This document shows, piece after piece, positions 6,699 to 14,661 of a DNA stretch of 23,298 nucleotides. The position numbers and the translations under genes are program-made. Within the stretch, counting starts at the first letter, position 1, and each line of letters begins with the position of its first letter. Origin of the DNA: Candidatus Woesearchaeota archaeon. Its GTDB lineage: Archaea; Nanobdellota; Nanobdellia; Woesearchaeales; SKIA01. The notes beneath the pieces were generated by a model that saw only the letters and a list, made by a program, of their open reading frames with translations, ran no database searches and was not told where the DNA came from. Location of the stretch: assembly GCA_007128245.1 (NCBI GenBank), contig SKXU01000014.1:1-23298 (forward strand). Reading direction: 5' to 3'.

Positions 6699-8423
6699 AT
6701 GCAGTATGCGACATTATGCGAGACCTACAACGCCATCGAGAGCACGCCCAAACGACTTGAGAAGACCGCGCACATCAGCGCACTCCTCAAGCGCACCTCC
6801 GAGCAAGATCTTGCGCGCGTAGTAGTGTTGTTGCAAGGAAAAGTGTTTTCGGCAGTTGACAAACAAACTCTCGGGATATCCTCGCGCCTCACCCTCAAAG
6901 CACTTGCGCGCGTGACAGGAGCGAGCACACAAGAATTAGAAAAAGAATGGTCGCGCACAGGAGACTTGGGACTGGTCGCACAAACCCTTGTGAGCACGAA
7001 ATCCCAACAAACACTTTTCACACAACACCTCAGTGTCGAGCACGTACACACACAGCTCGTACGTCTTGCGCACACAGAAGGAAAAAACAGTGTGGACACA
7101 AAACTCAAGATACTCTCAGAACTCCTCAGCAACGCCTCCGCACAAGAAGCAAAATACTTGGTGCGCACAGTGCTTGAAGAACTCAGAATAGGGATCGCAA
7201 CACAAACACTACGAGACGCGATTACCTACGCATACCTCGCTGAGCACGCAGGCATTGAAAACGGAGACATTGTTGACCGAGACGCGTACAACACCGTAAC
7301 AGCAATTATTCAATCAGCCTATGATAAGACGAACGATTTCACCAAAGTAGCACAGAAAGCAATCAAAGGCCTTAAGGCACTCAAAGACGTACATCTCACA
7401 GTAGGACAACCGCTCAAAGTCATGCTCGGAGTGCGAGGAACACTCACTGACGCCTTTGAAAACTTCTCACTGCCCCTGCTAGTGCAATACAAATACGATG
7501 GCTTTCGCGTGCAAATACACAAGCACGAAGACAAGATAACGATCTACACCAGACGATTAGAAAACGTAACGGAGCAGTTTCCCGATATAGTTGAGCGAGC
7601 AAGAAGCTGTATCCGTGCGCGCACAGCAATTATTGATGCAGAAGCAATCGGAATAGACCCTGACACAAAGCGCTACAAACCATTCCAAGAAATCAGTCAG
7701 CGCATACGAAGAAAATACGGTATTGACGAGATGGCAGAAAAACTTCCTGTGGACGTACGCTGCTTTGACGTCATGCTCGCAGAGGACACAGAATACCTTG
7801 AAGACCCGCTCAAAAAACGACACGAACAACTACAAGCAATCATCAACGAACACGAATTATTCGGGATCGCACACACACTTATCACAGAAAACGAAACGCA
7901 AGCAAACGCGTTTTATGATGACGCCATCGCAGCAGGAGAAGAAGGGATTTTTGCCAAACACCTTCAGAGCACCTACCAACCAGGAGTGCGCGTAGGCAAC
8001 TGGATGAAGATCAAACACACCATGGAACCAGTAGATGTAGTAATCATCTCAGCAGAATGGGGCGAAGGAAAACGCAGCGGGTGGCTGACAAGCTTTACCA
8101 TCGCAGTACAAGACGAGAGCGGAGTATTACAAGAAATAGGCAAGGTAGCCACGGGACTGAAAGAACGAGAAGAAGAAGGATTCTCATTTAAAGAAATCAC
8201 TGAGCTTCTCGCACCCCTCATAGAATTCGAAGACGGAAGGTACGTGCGCGTCAAACCAGAAATAGTCGTAGAAGTCGCGTATGACGAGATACAACAAAGC
8301 CCTACCTACAGCTCCGGATACGCACTACGGTTTCCACGCATCCTCAGAAATAGAAGCGAGGACAAAACCGTAGACGACATCACCACCACGGACTACCTCA
8401 CACTCTTATACGAAGCACAATAA
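6699..8423 (+). CDS. lig: ATP-dependent DNA ligase
   Basis: This 574-residue archaeal DNA ligase I-type enzyme seals nicks in replication and repair. The N-terminus MQYATLCETYNAIESTPKRLEKTAHISALLK matches the usual start of archaeal ligases. The adenylation motif is QYKYDGFRVQ, with the nucleophile lysine at residue 265. Downstream motifs include FPDIVERA, IIDAEAIG (motif III region), CFDVMLAEDTEYLEDPL, EEGIFAKHL (motif IV), WMKIKHT (motif V) and VDVVIISAEWGEGKRSGW leading into the C-terminal OB fold. An in-frame GTG at 6666 would add 11 residues but lies on the TATA box, so the ATG at 6699 is chosen. Length fits the family (550-600). The last 31 bases overlap the convergent AAA+ gene. Confidence 0.95.
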   Translation: MQYATLCETYNAIESTPKRLEKTAHISALLKRTSEQDLARVVVLLQGKVFSAVDKQTLGISSRLTLKALARVTGASTQELEKEWSRTGDLGLVAQTLVSTKSQQTLFTQHLSVEHVHTQLVRLAHTEGKNSVDTKLKILSELLSNASAQEAKYLVRTVLEELRIGIATQTLRDAITYAYLAEHAGIENGDIVDRDAYNTVTAIIQSAYDKTNDFTKVAQKAIKGLKALKDVHLTVGQPLKVMLGVRGTLTDAFENFSLPLLVQYKYDGFRVQIHKHEDKITIYTRRLENVTEQFPDIVERARSCIRARTAIIDAEAIGIDPDTKRYKPFQEISQRIRRKYGIDEMAEKLPVDVRCFDVMLAEDTEYLEDPLKKRHEQLQAIINEHELFGIAHTLITENETQANAFYDDAIAAGEEGIFAKHLQSTYQPGVRVGNWMKIKHTMEPVDVVIISAEWGEGKRSGWLTSFTIAVQDESGVLQEIGKVATGLKEREEEGFSFKEITELLAPLIEFEDGRYVRVKPEIVVEVAYDEIQQSPTYSSGYALRFPRILRNRSEDKTVDDITTTDYLTLLYEAQ

Positions 8424-9592
8424 TTCTCAAGAAACGATTCCACAGTATGCGAGGACAACTTCTTTGCATGAGCGAGAGGGTCTTCGAGTTGCTTGGAAGT
8501 AAGAATACCAAATCGCTCAGAGGAAAGAGTGCGACACGTCTTATCAATCTCCGCAGGAGAATAATTGTTGGAAAAGCAATGCTCAGAAACCACTGCGCGC
8601 ACCTCATCACTCGCCCAGTCCAAGCGCGCATCAACAAACGCGGTGTACTCAGAAAACTGCGAGTAACCAGGAACGTGAAGGACTCGCTTAAACCTCCTTC
8701 CAAGAGCGCTATCAAGCGCTTGCGGATGATTCGTGGTTCCAAACACCACATAATTACCCAAGAAATCAGAGTCAACCCCAGAAAGAAAAGTCATCAGCTC
8801 ACCAGTGACTTGCACGCTCGCATGCGACGACGAAGGATCATCTCGCGACACCACAATAGTATCGATGTCATCAAGCACCAACACCCCAACCCCTGAAGGA
8901 TCAGACACGGATAACAACTTTTGCCGCAGCGACTGGGCACTCTCACCCACCCACTTACTGTAATCAGCCGCTCGAAACGTCTCAAAACGCAAAGGAATCT
9001 TGCGCTCAGCAGAATACTCACGACACATATGCACTGCGTACGAACACAAGGAACTCTTGCCCGTGCCAGGAGGGCCGTAGAGCAAGACCGCCTGGTCAAG
9101 CGTAGGCTCAAGAGGATTGTGGCCTACGAGCGGATTGTAGGCAAACAAATGATTGACGCAGCGCACCACCTCATACTTTTGTTTCTCAAGACCAATAATA
9201 CTTGGCTTTTTGTGCTTTTTTCGCCTGTACACACGATCTCCCACGCGCACAAAAAAGGGTTGTCCGCGAGAATTCAAGTAAGACAAGGCACCTCCGAGGA
9301 CTTCAGGAGCTCTCTCGGGCTGACGCGCGACAGACGTGAGAAGCGAGTCAAGACTCTCAACAGCAACCTCGGGACCCGTGTACGAGGAGAACACCCCCAG
9401 AGCCGCCTCAAGAGACTGCTCGGCAGACAGGCCCCTTCGCTGACACGCAACCACTCCGGAAGCAACATCTACGAGGACTTCGCGCACAGACTCCTCTACA
9501 CGAGAAAAATCCTGTTGTGACAGCTCCCATAAAGCCTGCTTTCTTGCTGCCAGCAAGTCCGTTTCGGAGATTACTTGCGCAGTCGAGTCCAT
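8393..9592 (-). CDS. AAA+ ATPase paired with a coiled-coil protein
   Basis: This 399-residue AAA+ protein has one ATPase domain from about residue 130 on. Walker A is GPPGTGKS at 173-180, Walker B is VLVLDDIDTI at 237-246, sensor 1 is FGTTNHP at 284-290, and the arginine-finger region is ALGRRFKRVLHVP at 296-308. The second Walker B acidic residue is Asp (D242), not the usual Glu. The N-terminal 130 residues are helical, then basic (VYRRKKHKKP), and match no domain I know. The C-terminal part is helical. FRAADYSKWVGESAQSLRQ after Walker A matches the pore-loop region of Cdc48/FtsH-like AAA proteins, which suggests a protein-remodelling ATPase. The gene overlaps the upstream coiled-coil gene by 22 bases, so the two are co-translated and probably partner proteins. 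Its end overlaps the DNA ligase end by 31 bases. Confidence 0.88.
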   Translation of the reverse strand: MDSTAQVISETDLLAARKQALWELSQQDFSRVEESVREVLVDVASGVVACQRRGLSAEQSLEAALGVFSSYTGPEVAVESLDSLLTSVARQPERAPEVLGGALSYLNSRGQPFFVRVGDRVYRRKKHKKPSIIGLEKQKYEVVRCVNHLFAYNPLVGHNPLEPTLDQAVLLYGPPGTGKSSLCSYAVHMCREYSAERKIPLRFETFRAADYSKWVGESAQSLRQKLLSVSDPSGVGVLVLDDIDTIVVSRDDPSSSHASVQVTGELMTFLSGVDSDFLGNYVVFGTTNHPQALDSALGRRFKRVLHVPGYSQFSEYTAFVDARLDWASDEVRAVVSEHCFSNNYSPAEIDKTCRTLSSERFGILTSKQLEDPLAHAKKLSSHTVESFLENYCASYKSVR

Positions 9593-10431
9593 CGCTGCAT
9601 CAACGGATCCTTCTGATCTTTGTCTTGCGGAGCGCCATACGTGGTGTCCAACACCACTCCAGCCGGAGCAGTGAATTCAGTGTCAAACATCTTCTGCACG
9701 TCCTGAGCAAGCATCCCTAATGTTTTGTACTGGGTTGCTAAACTCGTTTTTTGACCGTCAACTTGAAGTATTTGACTCTGCCTTGCGCTATCAATGACTG
9801 AGCCAATATGCGCTTCTTGACGACGCAACTCGCTCACATGCCCAGCTAGCTGTTGGTGCTGATCAGATAACGACGTGTACTGCCTTTTCGCACCAGCATA
9901 GCTACGAATAGCTCTGTCTGCTTCATGGCGTAATGAACGAAGCTCTGATTGGCCACTTACTAAGCGGTCTCGCGCATCAAGCGCCTTCGCAGACAGCTCT
10001 CCTCCCGCTTGCTCAACCTCAACTTCGAGGCGATCAACACGCTCTTGGAGTCGCTCATACTGCTCCATCACCACGGTGGCGTGCGCTTGATGACGCGTGT
10101 ACTCAACACCGAGATCGTGCAGTTTCTCCACCTGGCCATCGAGCTGCTCTTCTAGCTTGTGCACTTGAGTTGCGTACGTTGCATGCTCTTGTGTGAGCCG
10201 ATTAATTAACCGATTCAGTTGACGTTCAGGACTGAGTCCGAGAAGGCGTTTGCACACAGCAGATATTTTGTCAGTAACAGTAATGTCATCTAATCGACGC
10301 TGCGAGCGGTCATACGCACGCAAATCTATTTCAGTATCATTTTGTGATGCAAGGCGGGACTTAATGTCAGCAAGCTCTTGGTCAGATAACTTGCTTACTC
10401 CCTCAATGTTTTCAATCTTTTCTTCAAGCAT
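9571..10431 (-). CDS. Long coiled-coil protein, partner of the AAA+ ATPase
   Basis: This 286-residue protein starts MLEEKIENIEGVSKLSDQELADIK. Heptad-rich coiled coil runs from about residue 75 to 220 (HKLEEQLDGQVEKLHDLGVEY, YERLQERVDRLEVEVEQAGG). It ends in a non-coiled tail (FTAPAGVVLDTTYGAPQDK, then a basic WTRLRK). There is no signal peptide or membrane segment. It resembles SMC/PspA-type rods only in being coiled coil, so no family is assigned. The stop lies inside the AAA+ gene (22-base overlap). A substrate, scaffold or adaptor role for that ATPase is the simplest inference. A TTTTACA-type element about 20-28 bases before the ATG at 10431 may be the promoter of the pair. Confidence 0.8.
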   Translation of the reverse strand: MLEEKIENIEGVSKLSDQELADIKSRLASQNDTEIDLRAYDRSQRRLDDITVTDKISAVCKRLLGLSPERQLNRLINRLTQEHATYATQVHKLEEQLDGQVEKLHDLGVEYTRHQAHATVVMEQYERLQERVDRLEVEVEQAGGELSAKALDARDRLVSGQSELRSLRHEADRAIRSYAGAKRQYTSLSDQHQQLAGHVSELRRQEAHIGSVIDSARQSQILQVDGQKTSLATQYKTLGMLAQDVQKMFDTEFTAPAGVVLDTTYGAPQDKDQKDPLMQRWTRLRK

Positions 10432-10450
10432 TCAGTATCACCACATCCAC

Positions 10451-10459
10451 TTTGTAAAA
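10451..10459 (-). promoter_or_regulatory. Possible TATA element of the coiled-coil/AAA+ operon
   Basis: TTTTACAAA on the minus strand, 20-28 bases before the ATG at 10431. The match is weaker than other TATA elements in the window. The rest of the 10432-10634 divergent gap holds no gene I can support. Confidence 0.35.
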
Positions 10460-10606
10460 CAGTTTTTAGGTGACTTTAGCTGCACGGGCCGAAAATCCTC
10501 TTGGCAGTCCTGAACAGTTGTTGCTGTCGCGGAAAAAGTAGCGAACAAAAGAGATACTGTCGGAGAAACACCATTTTTTCAGGCAAAACACGCAGACAAA
10601 AAGTCT

Positions 10607-10613
10607 CTTAAAG
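10607..10613 (+). promoter_or_regulatory. TATA-like element of the aIF5B gene
   Basis: CTTAAAG lies 22-28 bases before the ATG at 10635. The same heptamer is found at the same spacing before the YaaA-family gene. Confidence 0.5.
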
Positions 10614-10634
10614 CACTCCACATTCACCACGTAC

Positions 10635-12374
10635 ATGATACGAGCACCCATCTGCACTGTTGTAGGACACGTCGACCACGGAAAGACGACGTTACTAGAC
10701 AGAATACGCGGCACAGCAGTTGCGGCAGGAGAAGCTGGCGCGATCACACAAGCAATCGGCGCAAGCATCATCCCGGTAGAGCACATTCTTGAGCGCGCAG
10801 GACACATGCTTGATGGAAAAAAACTCAATATACCTGGGCTGCTCTTTATCGACACCCCGGGACACGCGGCCTTTACAAGCATGAGAAAGCGAGGAGGGTC
10901 ACTTGCAGACATCGCAATTCTCATCGTGGATATCAACGAAGGGTTTAAACCACAAACTAAAGAAGCACTCGAAATTCTTCGCAGTCACAAAACACCATTT
11001 ATCGTAGCAGCAAACAAAATAGATGCGTGTCGAGGATACACCAAACACGACGAGAACATCATCAAAGACCTCAATGCGCAAAGCACGCAAACAACCGAGT
11101 ATATCGAGACAAAACTCTACCAACTCGTAGCAGAACTCGCAGCGCAAGGAGTTCCCGCAGACCGATTTGATCGCATAGAAGGATTTGACAAACAAGTAGC
11201 TATCGTGCCGATAAGCGCTCTGTCAGGACAAGGAATTAACAGCCTACTCGCAATCATTGTGGGGCTTGCGCAAAGATACCTAGAAAATAATCTGCACGCA
11301 ACAGTAGACGGACCCGCAAAAGGAACCGTGTTAGAAGTGTCTGAAGAGCAAGGACTCGGCCTCACCCTAAACGCAATCTTGTATGATGGACACCTCAACG
11401 TCCAAGACACAATCGTGATCGCATCGCTAAACGAACCTATCGTCACCAAAGTACGCGCGCTCTTGCAGCCAAGCAACACAGGAGACCTCAGAGACAAAAA
11501 AACGCGCTTTACCACAATAAAACAAGCTGTCGCGGCAACAGGAGTAAAGATTAGCGCACCAAACCTTGAAGGAGTTGCGGCAGGAATGCCCTTTGCAGCT
11601 GTACGAGGAGACATCGACTCTGTGCGCGCACAACTCAAACAAGAAGTACAAGATGTCACCATAGAAACTGACGAGCAAGGAGTAGTTCTCAAAGCAGACA
11701 ACATCGGATCCCTTGAAGCACTCATCACGCTTTTGCGAGAGAAAAACATTAGTATCCGCTCAGCACAAGTAGGTGCAGTAACAAAAAAAGACCTTGTGCT
11801 TGCAGGATCAAACAAGCCAGAACACGCAGTCGTGCTCGCATTTAACGTTAAAACACTCCCATCAACAGAGCAAGCAACCGTACTAGGAGCAGATATTATC
11901 TACAAACTCATAGATGACTATGAAGAGTATTTGCGCGTGCTAGACGAAAAAATAGTGAGTGAAACAGTATCTCACCTCCCAAAACCATCGCGCATGATCA
12001 TCCTTGGAAACTGCATTTTTCGTCAATCAAACCCGCTCGTGTGCGGTGTGGAGATCACGCACGGAGAAATCAAGAAAGGATCGCGCATCGTCAAAGAACA
12101 AGACCCGCACACCACAATCGGATACGTAAAAGAGATTCAAGAAAAAAAACAAAGCCGAGAGAGTGCTCCAAAAGGCATGCAAGTAGCCTTGAGCATACCA
12201 GGAGCAATAGGCGGAAAGCACGTTGTTGAACAAGACGTGCTCTGGAGCGCGGTGAGCGAAGAAGAATTTCGCAGCCTCAAAGAATACGCAAAGCACCTGA
12301 GCGTGGAAGAAAAGGAAGTGCTCAAAGAGTTTTCTGAAGTGATGAGAAAACACAATCCACTGTGGGGAGTGTAA
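10635..12374 (+). CDS. infB: Translation initiation factor aIF5B (IF-2 type)
   Basis: This 579-residue GTPase is archaeal IF5B (aIF5B/IF-2), which promotes ribosomal subunit joining and helps place the initiator tRNA. G1 is GHVDHGKT at 11-18, G3 is DTPGH at 73-77 and G4 is NKID at 127-130. The switch I region AGAITQAIGAS and the following long insert (HMLDGKKLNIPGLLFIDTPG) are of the archaeal/eukaryal IF5B type. Domain II (KGTVLEVSEEQGLGLTLNAILYDG), domain III (GVVLKADNIGSLEALITLL) and domain IV (IILGNCIFRQSNPLVCGVEITHG) follow in order. Length fits archaeal IF5B. The next gene starts one base after the stop, so the two form an operon. Confidence 0.96.
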   Translation: MIRAPICTVVGHVDHGKTTLLDRIRGTAVAAGEAGAITQAIGASIIPVEHILERAGHMLDGKKLNIPGLLFIDTPGHAAFTSMRKRGGSLADIAILIVDINEGFKPQTKEALEILRSHKTPFIVAANKIDACRGYTKHDENIIKDLNAQSTQTTEYIETKLYQLVAELAAQGVPADRFDRIEGFDKQVAIVPISALSGQGINSLLAIIVGLAQRYLENNLHATVDGPAKGTVLEVSEEQGLGLTLNAILYDGHLNVQDTIVIASLNEPIVTKVRALLQPSNTGDLRDKKTRFTTIKQAVAATGVKISAPNLEGVAAGMPFAAVRGDIDSVRAQLKQEVQDVTIETDEQGVVLKADNIGSLEALITLLREKNISIRSAQVGAVTKKDLVLAGSNKPEHAVVLAFNVKTLPSTEQATVLGADIIYKLIDDYEEYLRVLDEKIVSETVSHLPKPSRMIILGNCIFRQSNPLVCGVEITHGEIKKGSRIVKEQDPHTTIGYVKEIQEKKQSRESAPKGMQVALSIPGAIGGKHVVEQDVLWSAVSEEEFRSLKEYAKHLSVEEKEVLKEFSEVMRKHNPLWGV

Positions 12375-12375
12375 G

Positions 12376-12837
12376 ATGCGATTTCTTAATTCACGAGAAA
12401 GAAAAGCGTTTATCAAACAACTCCAAGAACAGTACGGATATGAAAAAGACACTGACTACCTCATCTGTGAACTCGGAAAAAACAAGTATTATTTTTTCAG
12501 CCCAGATGTAGCAGCTGTAGACCTACACGCACTGCGACCACAACACATAGGATTATACGTGGCAAACACGATGAAAACAGAGATACGACTCACCATTGAC
12601 GGAGCACACCTGCTTGCTGGCGCATGCTCGCATGAGCGCATAGAACTAACTGCGCAGCAAATGGAAGAGTGGATGGGAGGAGACGACGTGCAGATGAGCG
12701 AGCAAGAAACACCCTTTCGCATAGTAGAGCATCAAGGAACAATACTTGGATGCGGAAAAATCAAGGACGGATACTTACTCAATTACGTACCTAAAGGAAG
12801 AAGAATTCAAGAATTCCACAGCTCATCGCCGACGTAA
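12376..12837 (+). CDS. PUA-like RNA-binding protein (NIP7/RsmF-type)
   Basis: This 153-residue protein starts MRFLNSRERKAFIKQLQEQYG. Its C-terminal half has the pattern of a PUA-like domain as found in NIP7 and at the C-terminus of RsmF/NOL1-type rRNA methylases (GTILGCGKIKDGYLLNYVPKGRRI, residues about 124-147; earlier HIGLYVANTMKTEIRLTIDGAHL). No methylase domain is present, so it is probably a stand-alone rRNA-binding assembly factor. Which family it belongs to is uncertain. It starts one base after aIF5B with a GGAG site six bases upstream, so expression with the initiation factor is likely. The last 31 bases overlap the convergent MCT-1-like PUA gene. Confidence 0.78.
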   Translation: MRFLNSRERKAFIKQLQEQYGYEKDTDYLICELGKNKYYFFSPDVAAVDLHALRPQHIGLYVANTMKTEIRLTIDGAHLLAGACSHERIELTAQQMEEWMGGDDVQMSEQETPFRIVEHQGTILGCGKIKDGYLLNYVPKGRRIQEFHSSSPT

Positions 12838-13241
12838 TGAATTGTCTGAATCATCCTTCCCGTGCTCGCAGCACGCATATCATCACCACTCACAAGCGCT
12901 CGACCCACTGCTAATGGTTTGCGATGATTCTGATCAACAACAACCACAAAACCATCTTTGTCAACATCTTGGACGTCAGTGATTCCGGGACGCATAATAT
13001 CTGCTCCACGAACCACAAACGACACCGCACCCATATCAACAGTTACTTCTGGCAAGAGAGATTGTTGTTGGAGCAAGCGCAACGAAGGAACGAACACGCC
13101 CTCATACAAAAAAAACCAATATTCCCCGTTCACAAGAACGCCTTTGTCATCTTGCTCAATAACAGCGTTTTTATCAAAAGAAACAGGAAGCGCTTCTGCG
13201 AGCGTGCGAATTTCTTTATTGCGCAGACGTCTTCTTGACAA
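12807..13241 (-). CDS. MCT-1/Tma20-like PUA-domain protein
   Basis: This 144-residue protein matches the archaeal PUA proteins related to MCT-1/Tma20/eIF2D. It has an N-terminal RRRLRNKEIRTLAEAL, then FVPSLRLLQQQSLLPEVTVDMGAV, and a PUA domain with FVVRGADIMRPGITDVQDVDKDGFVVVVDQ (the run is continuous), KPLAVGRALVSGDDM and IHYVGDELW at the end. Eukaryotic relatives act in non-canonical initiation and recycling; the archaeal role is unsettled. I chose a TTG start at 13241 because GAGGTG lies seven bases upstream and the family begins with this basic stretch. The ATGs at 13313 and 13274 would overlap the HAD gene by 59-98 bases and add atypical residues. A GTG at 13247 is possible too. The gene overlaps the HAD gene by 26 bases. 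Confidence 0.85.
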   Translation of the reverse strand: MSRRRLRNKEIRTLAEALPVSFDKNAVIEQDDKGVLVNGEYWFFLYEGVFVPSLRLLQQQSLLPEVTVDMGAVSFVVRGADIMRPGITDVQDVDKDGFVVVVDQNHRKPLAVGRALVSGDDMRAASTGRMIQTIHYVGDELWNS

Positions 13242-13923
13242 GATCACACACCTCTTGAATACGAGAAACCTCATAATCCACGTACGAAAATGATTCTTCA
13301 GGACGCGCAACATCCTCTTTTTGCCACACCGTCACAAAACCAAGTTCTTTTGCAGTAATCAAATCCTTCGGAGGGTTATCACCCACCATCATGCACTCAT
13401 CGCACCGCACACGAAGACGACGAGCAATTTCTTGGAATAAACGTGGATTTGGCTTATTAACCCCTAACTCCTCGCTTGAAAGAATTGCATCAAAGTACGC
13501 AGTAATACCAAGCTTGTCAAGACGTCGCTGCTTGTACTCGCGCGTAGAACCGTCTTGATCCGTGAGCATACCAATCAAAAAGCCTTCTTCTTTGAGAAAT
13601 TCGAGGGTTTGAATCGTGCCAGGAAACAGCTCTACCAACGGGATAAGGATGTTCCAATAATGCTCAACAAAAGGCGCAACATCCATGTCAAATAACCCGA
13701 AATGAGCAAACGTTTCCGCAAACCACACATCTCGACCATAATCTTGAGGAAGAGAAGTACTCAACAAATACCCCACCTTGATGCGATCAAACTCCTCTTT
13801 GAAGGCGGCAGCATCAAGCCCGAACTGCTCAGCAATCTCACCTGCCAAGTGGAATTCCGCCTCATCCTCAAATGAGCGCCAGCGCTCAAGCGTATTGTCA
13901 AAGTCAAAAACAACTGCCTTCAC
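13216..13923 (-). CDS. HAD-superfamily hydrolase
   Basis: This 235-residue HAD phosphatase has motif I VVFDFDNTL (nucleophile D7, acid D9), motif II MLTDQDG with T121, motif III K157 (GVNKPNPRLF) and motif IV MMVGDNPPKDLITA at 178-191. The helical cap of about residues 15-100 is of the C1 type seen in phosphoglycolate-phosphatase-like proteins. Substrate cannot be told; small phosphoesters are likely. The start is GTG at 13923, sharing bases with the stop of the preceding small gene (GTGA), with GAGG eight bases upstream. The last 26 bases overlap the MCT-1-like gene. The three genes form one overlapping operon. Confidence 0.92.
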   Translation of the reverse strand: MKAVVFDFDNTLERWRSFEDEAEFHLAGEIAEQFGLDAAAFKEEFDRIKVGYLLSTSLPQDYGRDVWFAETFAHFGLFDMDVAPFVEHYWNILIPLVELFPGTIQTLEFLKEEGFLIGMLTDQDGSTREYKQRRLDKLGITAYFDAILSSEELGVNKPNPRLFQEIARRLRVRCDECMMVGDNPPKDLITAKELGFVTVWQKEDVARPEESFSYVDYEVSRIQEVCDLVKKTSAQ

Positions 13924-14144
13924 AAAATATCCTCAATAGGTTTTTTGCCTTTGCGGACAACAGGAGCCTCTTCAGGCTCATCCACCTTCACACCAAGCCG
14001 CTTAAGCTCTTGGACGTGCACTTGCATGAGTTGGTCTACAATACTTACTATTCGTGAGAGTTCTTGGCGCTCTTTTGTTAAGGTCGATAAACACCCTTTG
14101 TGATAACCAATCTGCTCATCTTGAGAAACTTCTTGTTCTGCCAT
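13920..14144 (-). CDS. Small coiled-coil protein, unknown function
   Basis: This 74-residue protein is helical with a predicted coiled coil at about residues 20-50 (LTKERQELSRIVSIVDQLMQ) and a basic tail (VVRKGKKPIEDIL). No family is recognised. It heads a three-gene overlapping operon with the HAD hydrolase and the MCT-1-like protein; its stop overlaps the HAD GTG start. A TTTAAAAAG element 21-29 bases before the ATG at 14144 supports the start and a leaderless message. Its real existence is supported by the promoter and the coupled overlap rather than by homology. Confidence 0.7.
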   Translation of the reverse strand: MAEQEVSQDEQIGYHKGCLSTLTKERQELSRIVSIVDQLMQVHVQELKRLGVKVDEPEEAPVVRKGKKPIEDIL

Positions 14145-14164
14145 GAGAATACAAAGGATAGAAA

Positions 14165-14173
14165 CTTTTTAAA
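14165..14173 (-). promoter_or_regulatory. TATA element of the small coiled-coil/HAD/PUA operon
   Basis: TTTAAAAAG on the minus strand, 21-29 bases before the ATG at 14144, between that gene and the 3' end of tRNA-Pro. Confidence 0.55.
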
Positions 14174-14181
14174 CATTGTTA

Positions 14182-14255
14182 TGGGGCGGGGAGGATTTGA
14201 ACCCCCGACCACACGACCCCCAGCCGTGTATCATACCAAGCTAGACCACCGCCCC
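14182..14255 (-). tRNA. tRNA-Pro (anticodon GGG)
   Basis: A complete cloverleaf reads on the minus strand. The acceptor stem is GGGGCGG/CCGCCCC with discriminator A73. The D arm has GUC/GAU with loop GG. The anticodon stem is CACGG/UCGUG with loop CUGGGGG, giving anticodon GGG, which decodes proline CCC/CCU. The T arm is GGGGG UUCAAAU CCUCC. CCA is not encoded (the next bases are ATAA), as is usual for many archaea. No intron is visible. A TTTAAAA element lies 27-33 bases upstream. Confidence 0.96.
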
Positions 14256-14281
14256 CGCAGGCGAGGAAAACACAGAGACGC

Positions 14282-14288
14282 TTTTAAA
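14282..14288 (-). promoter_or_regulatory. TATA box of tRNA-Pro
   Basis: TTTAAAA on the minus strand, 27-33 bases before the 5' end of the tRNA. Confidence 0.65.
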
Positions 14289-14301
14289 GGTTTGGCAAGA
14301 A

Positions 14302-14308
14302 TTTAAAT
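14302..14308 (+). promoter_or_regulatory. TATA box of the small helical protein gene
   Basis: TTTAAAT, 23-29 bases before the ATG at 14331. It lies back to back with the tRNA promoter, with only 13 bases between the two elements. Confidence 0.6.
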
Positions 14309-14330
14309 TCTTAGAGAGCATCAAGATTAA

Positions 14331-14630
14331 ATGGCAGGATACGACTGGGATAGAGACAAAGCAGAAGCAGAGTACGTAGAGTACGAGCTGCAGTCACATG
14401 AGCGAGCATCCCTAAAACGCATCCAAGACTATCTCAAGGAAGGATACACAGATGCCAGTGACGTGCGAGCCCACCTGAATTACCTTGAAGCACTCAACAA
14501 GCGAGTATTTGAGTATTTGCGCAACGAAGAAGAGATGGGATACGCCAACGACACCCTCAAACATGATTACAAGCGCATTCAGCTTCTTCGGCAGCGGCTA
14601 AACGCAGTGCTTGAAGACGTAGAGCAATAA
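14331..14630 (+). CDS. Small helical protein of unknown function
   Basis: This 99-residue acidic, helical protein starts MAGYDWDRDKAEAEYVEYEL and ends RQRLNAVLEDVEQ. There are two or three long helices (RASLKRIQDYLKEGYTDASD, LNYLEALNKRVFEYLRNEEE). It has no cysteines, signal peptide or catalytic motif. I do not recognise the family. A TTTAAAT element at the leaderless distance supports the start. The TATA box of the next gene overlaps its stop codon, so the two are adjacent but separately transcribed. Confidence 0.75.
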   Translation: MAGYDWDRDKAEAEYVEYELQSHERASLKRIQDYLKEGYTDASDVRAHLNYLEALNKRVFEYLRNEEEMGYANDTLKHDYKRIQLLRQRLNAVLEDVEQ

Positions 14631-14638
14631 ATATATAA
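14629..14638 (+). promoter_or_regulatory. TATA box of the zinc-ribbon mini-protein gene
   Basis: AAATATATAA, 24-33 bases before the ATG at 14662; it overlaps the stop codon of the preceding gene. Confidence 0.65.
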
Positions 14639-14661
14639 TCTCGGTCGTATTTGGATAAGCA

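Noticed and set aside
13242..13313. ATG starts at 13313 or 13274 for the MCT-1-like PUA gene
   Set aside because: They would overlap the HAD gene by 59-98 bases; the TTG at 13241 has a GAGGTG site and fits the family N-terminus.
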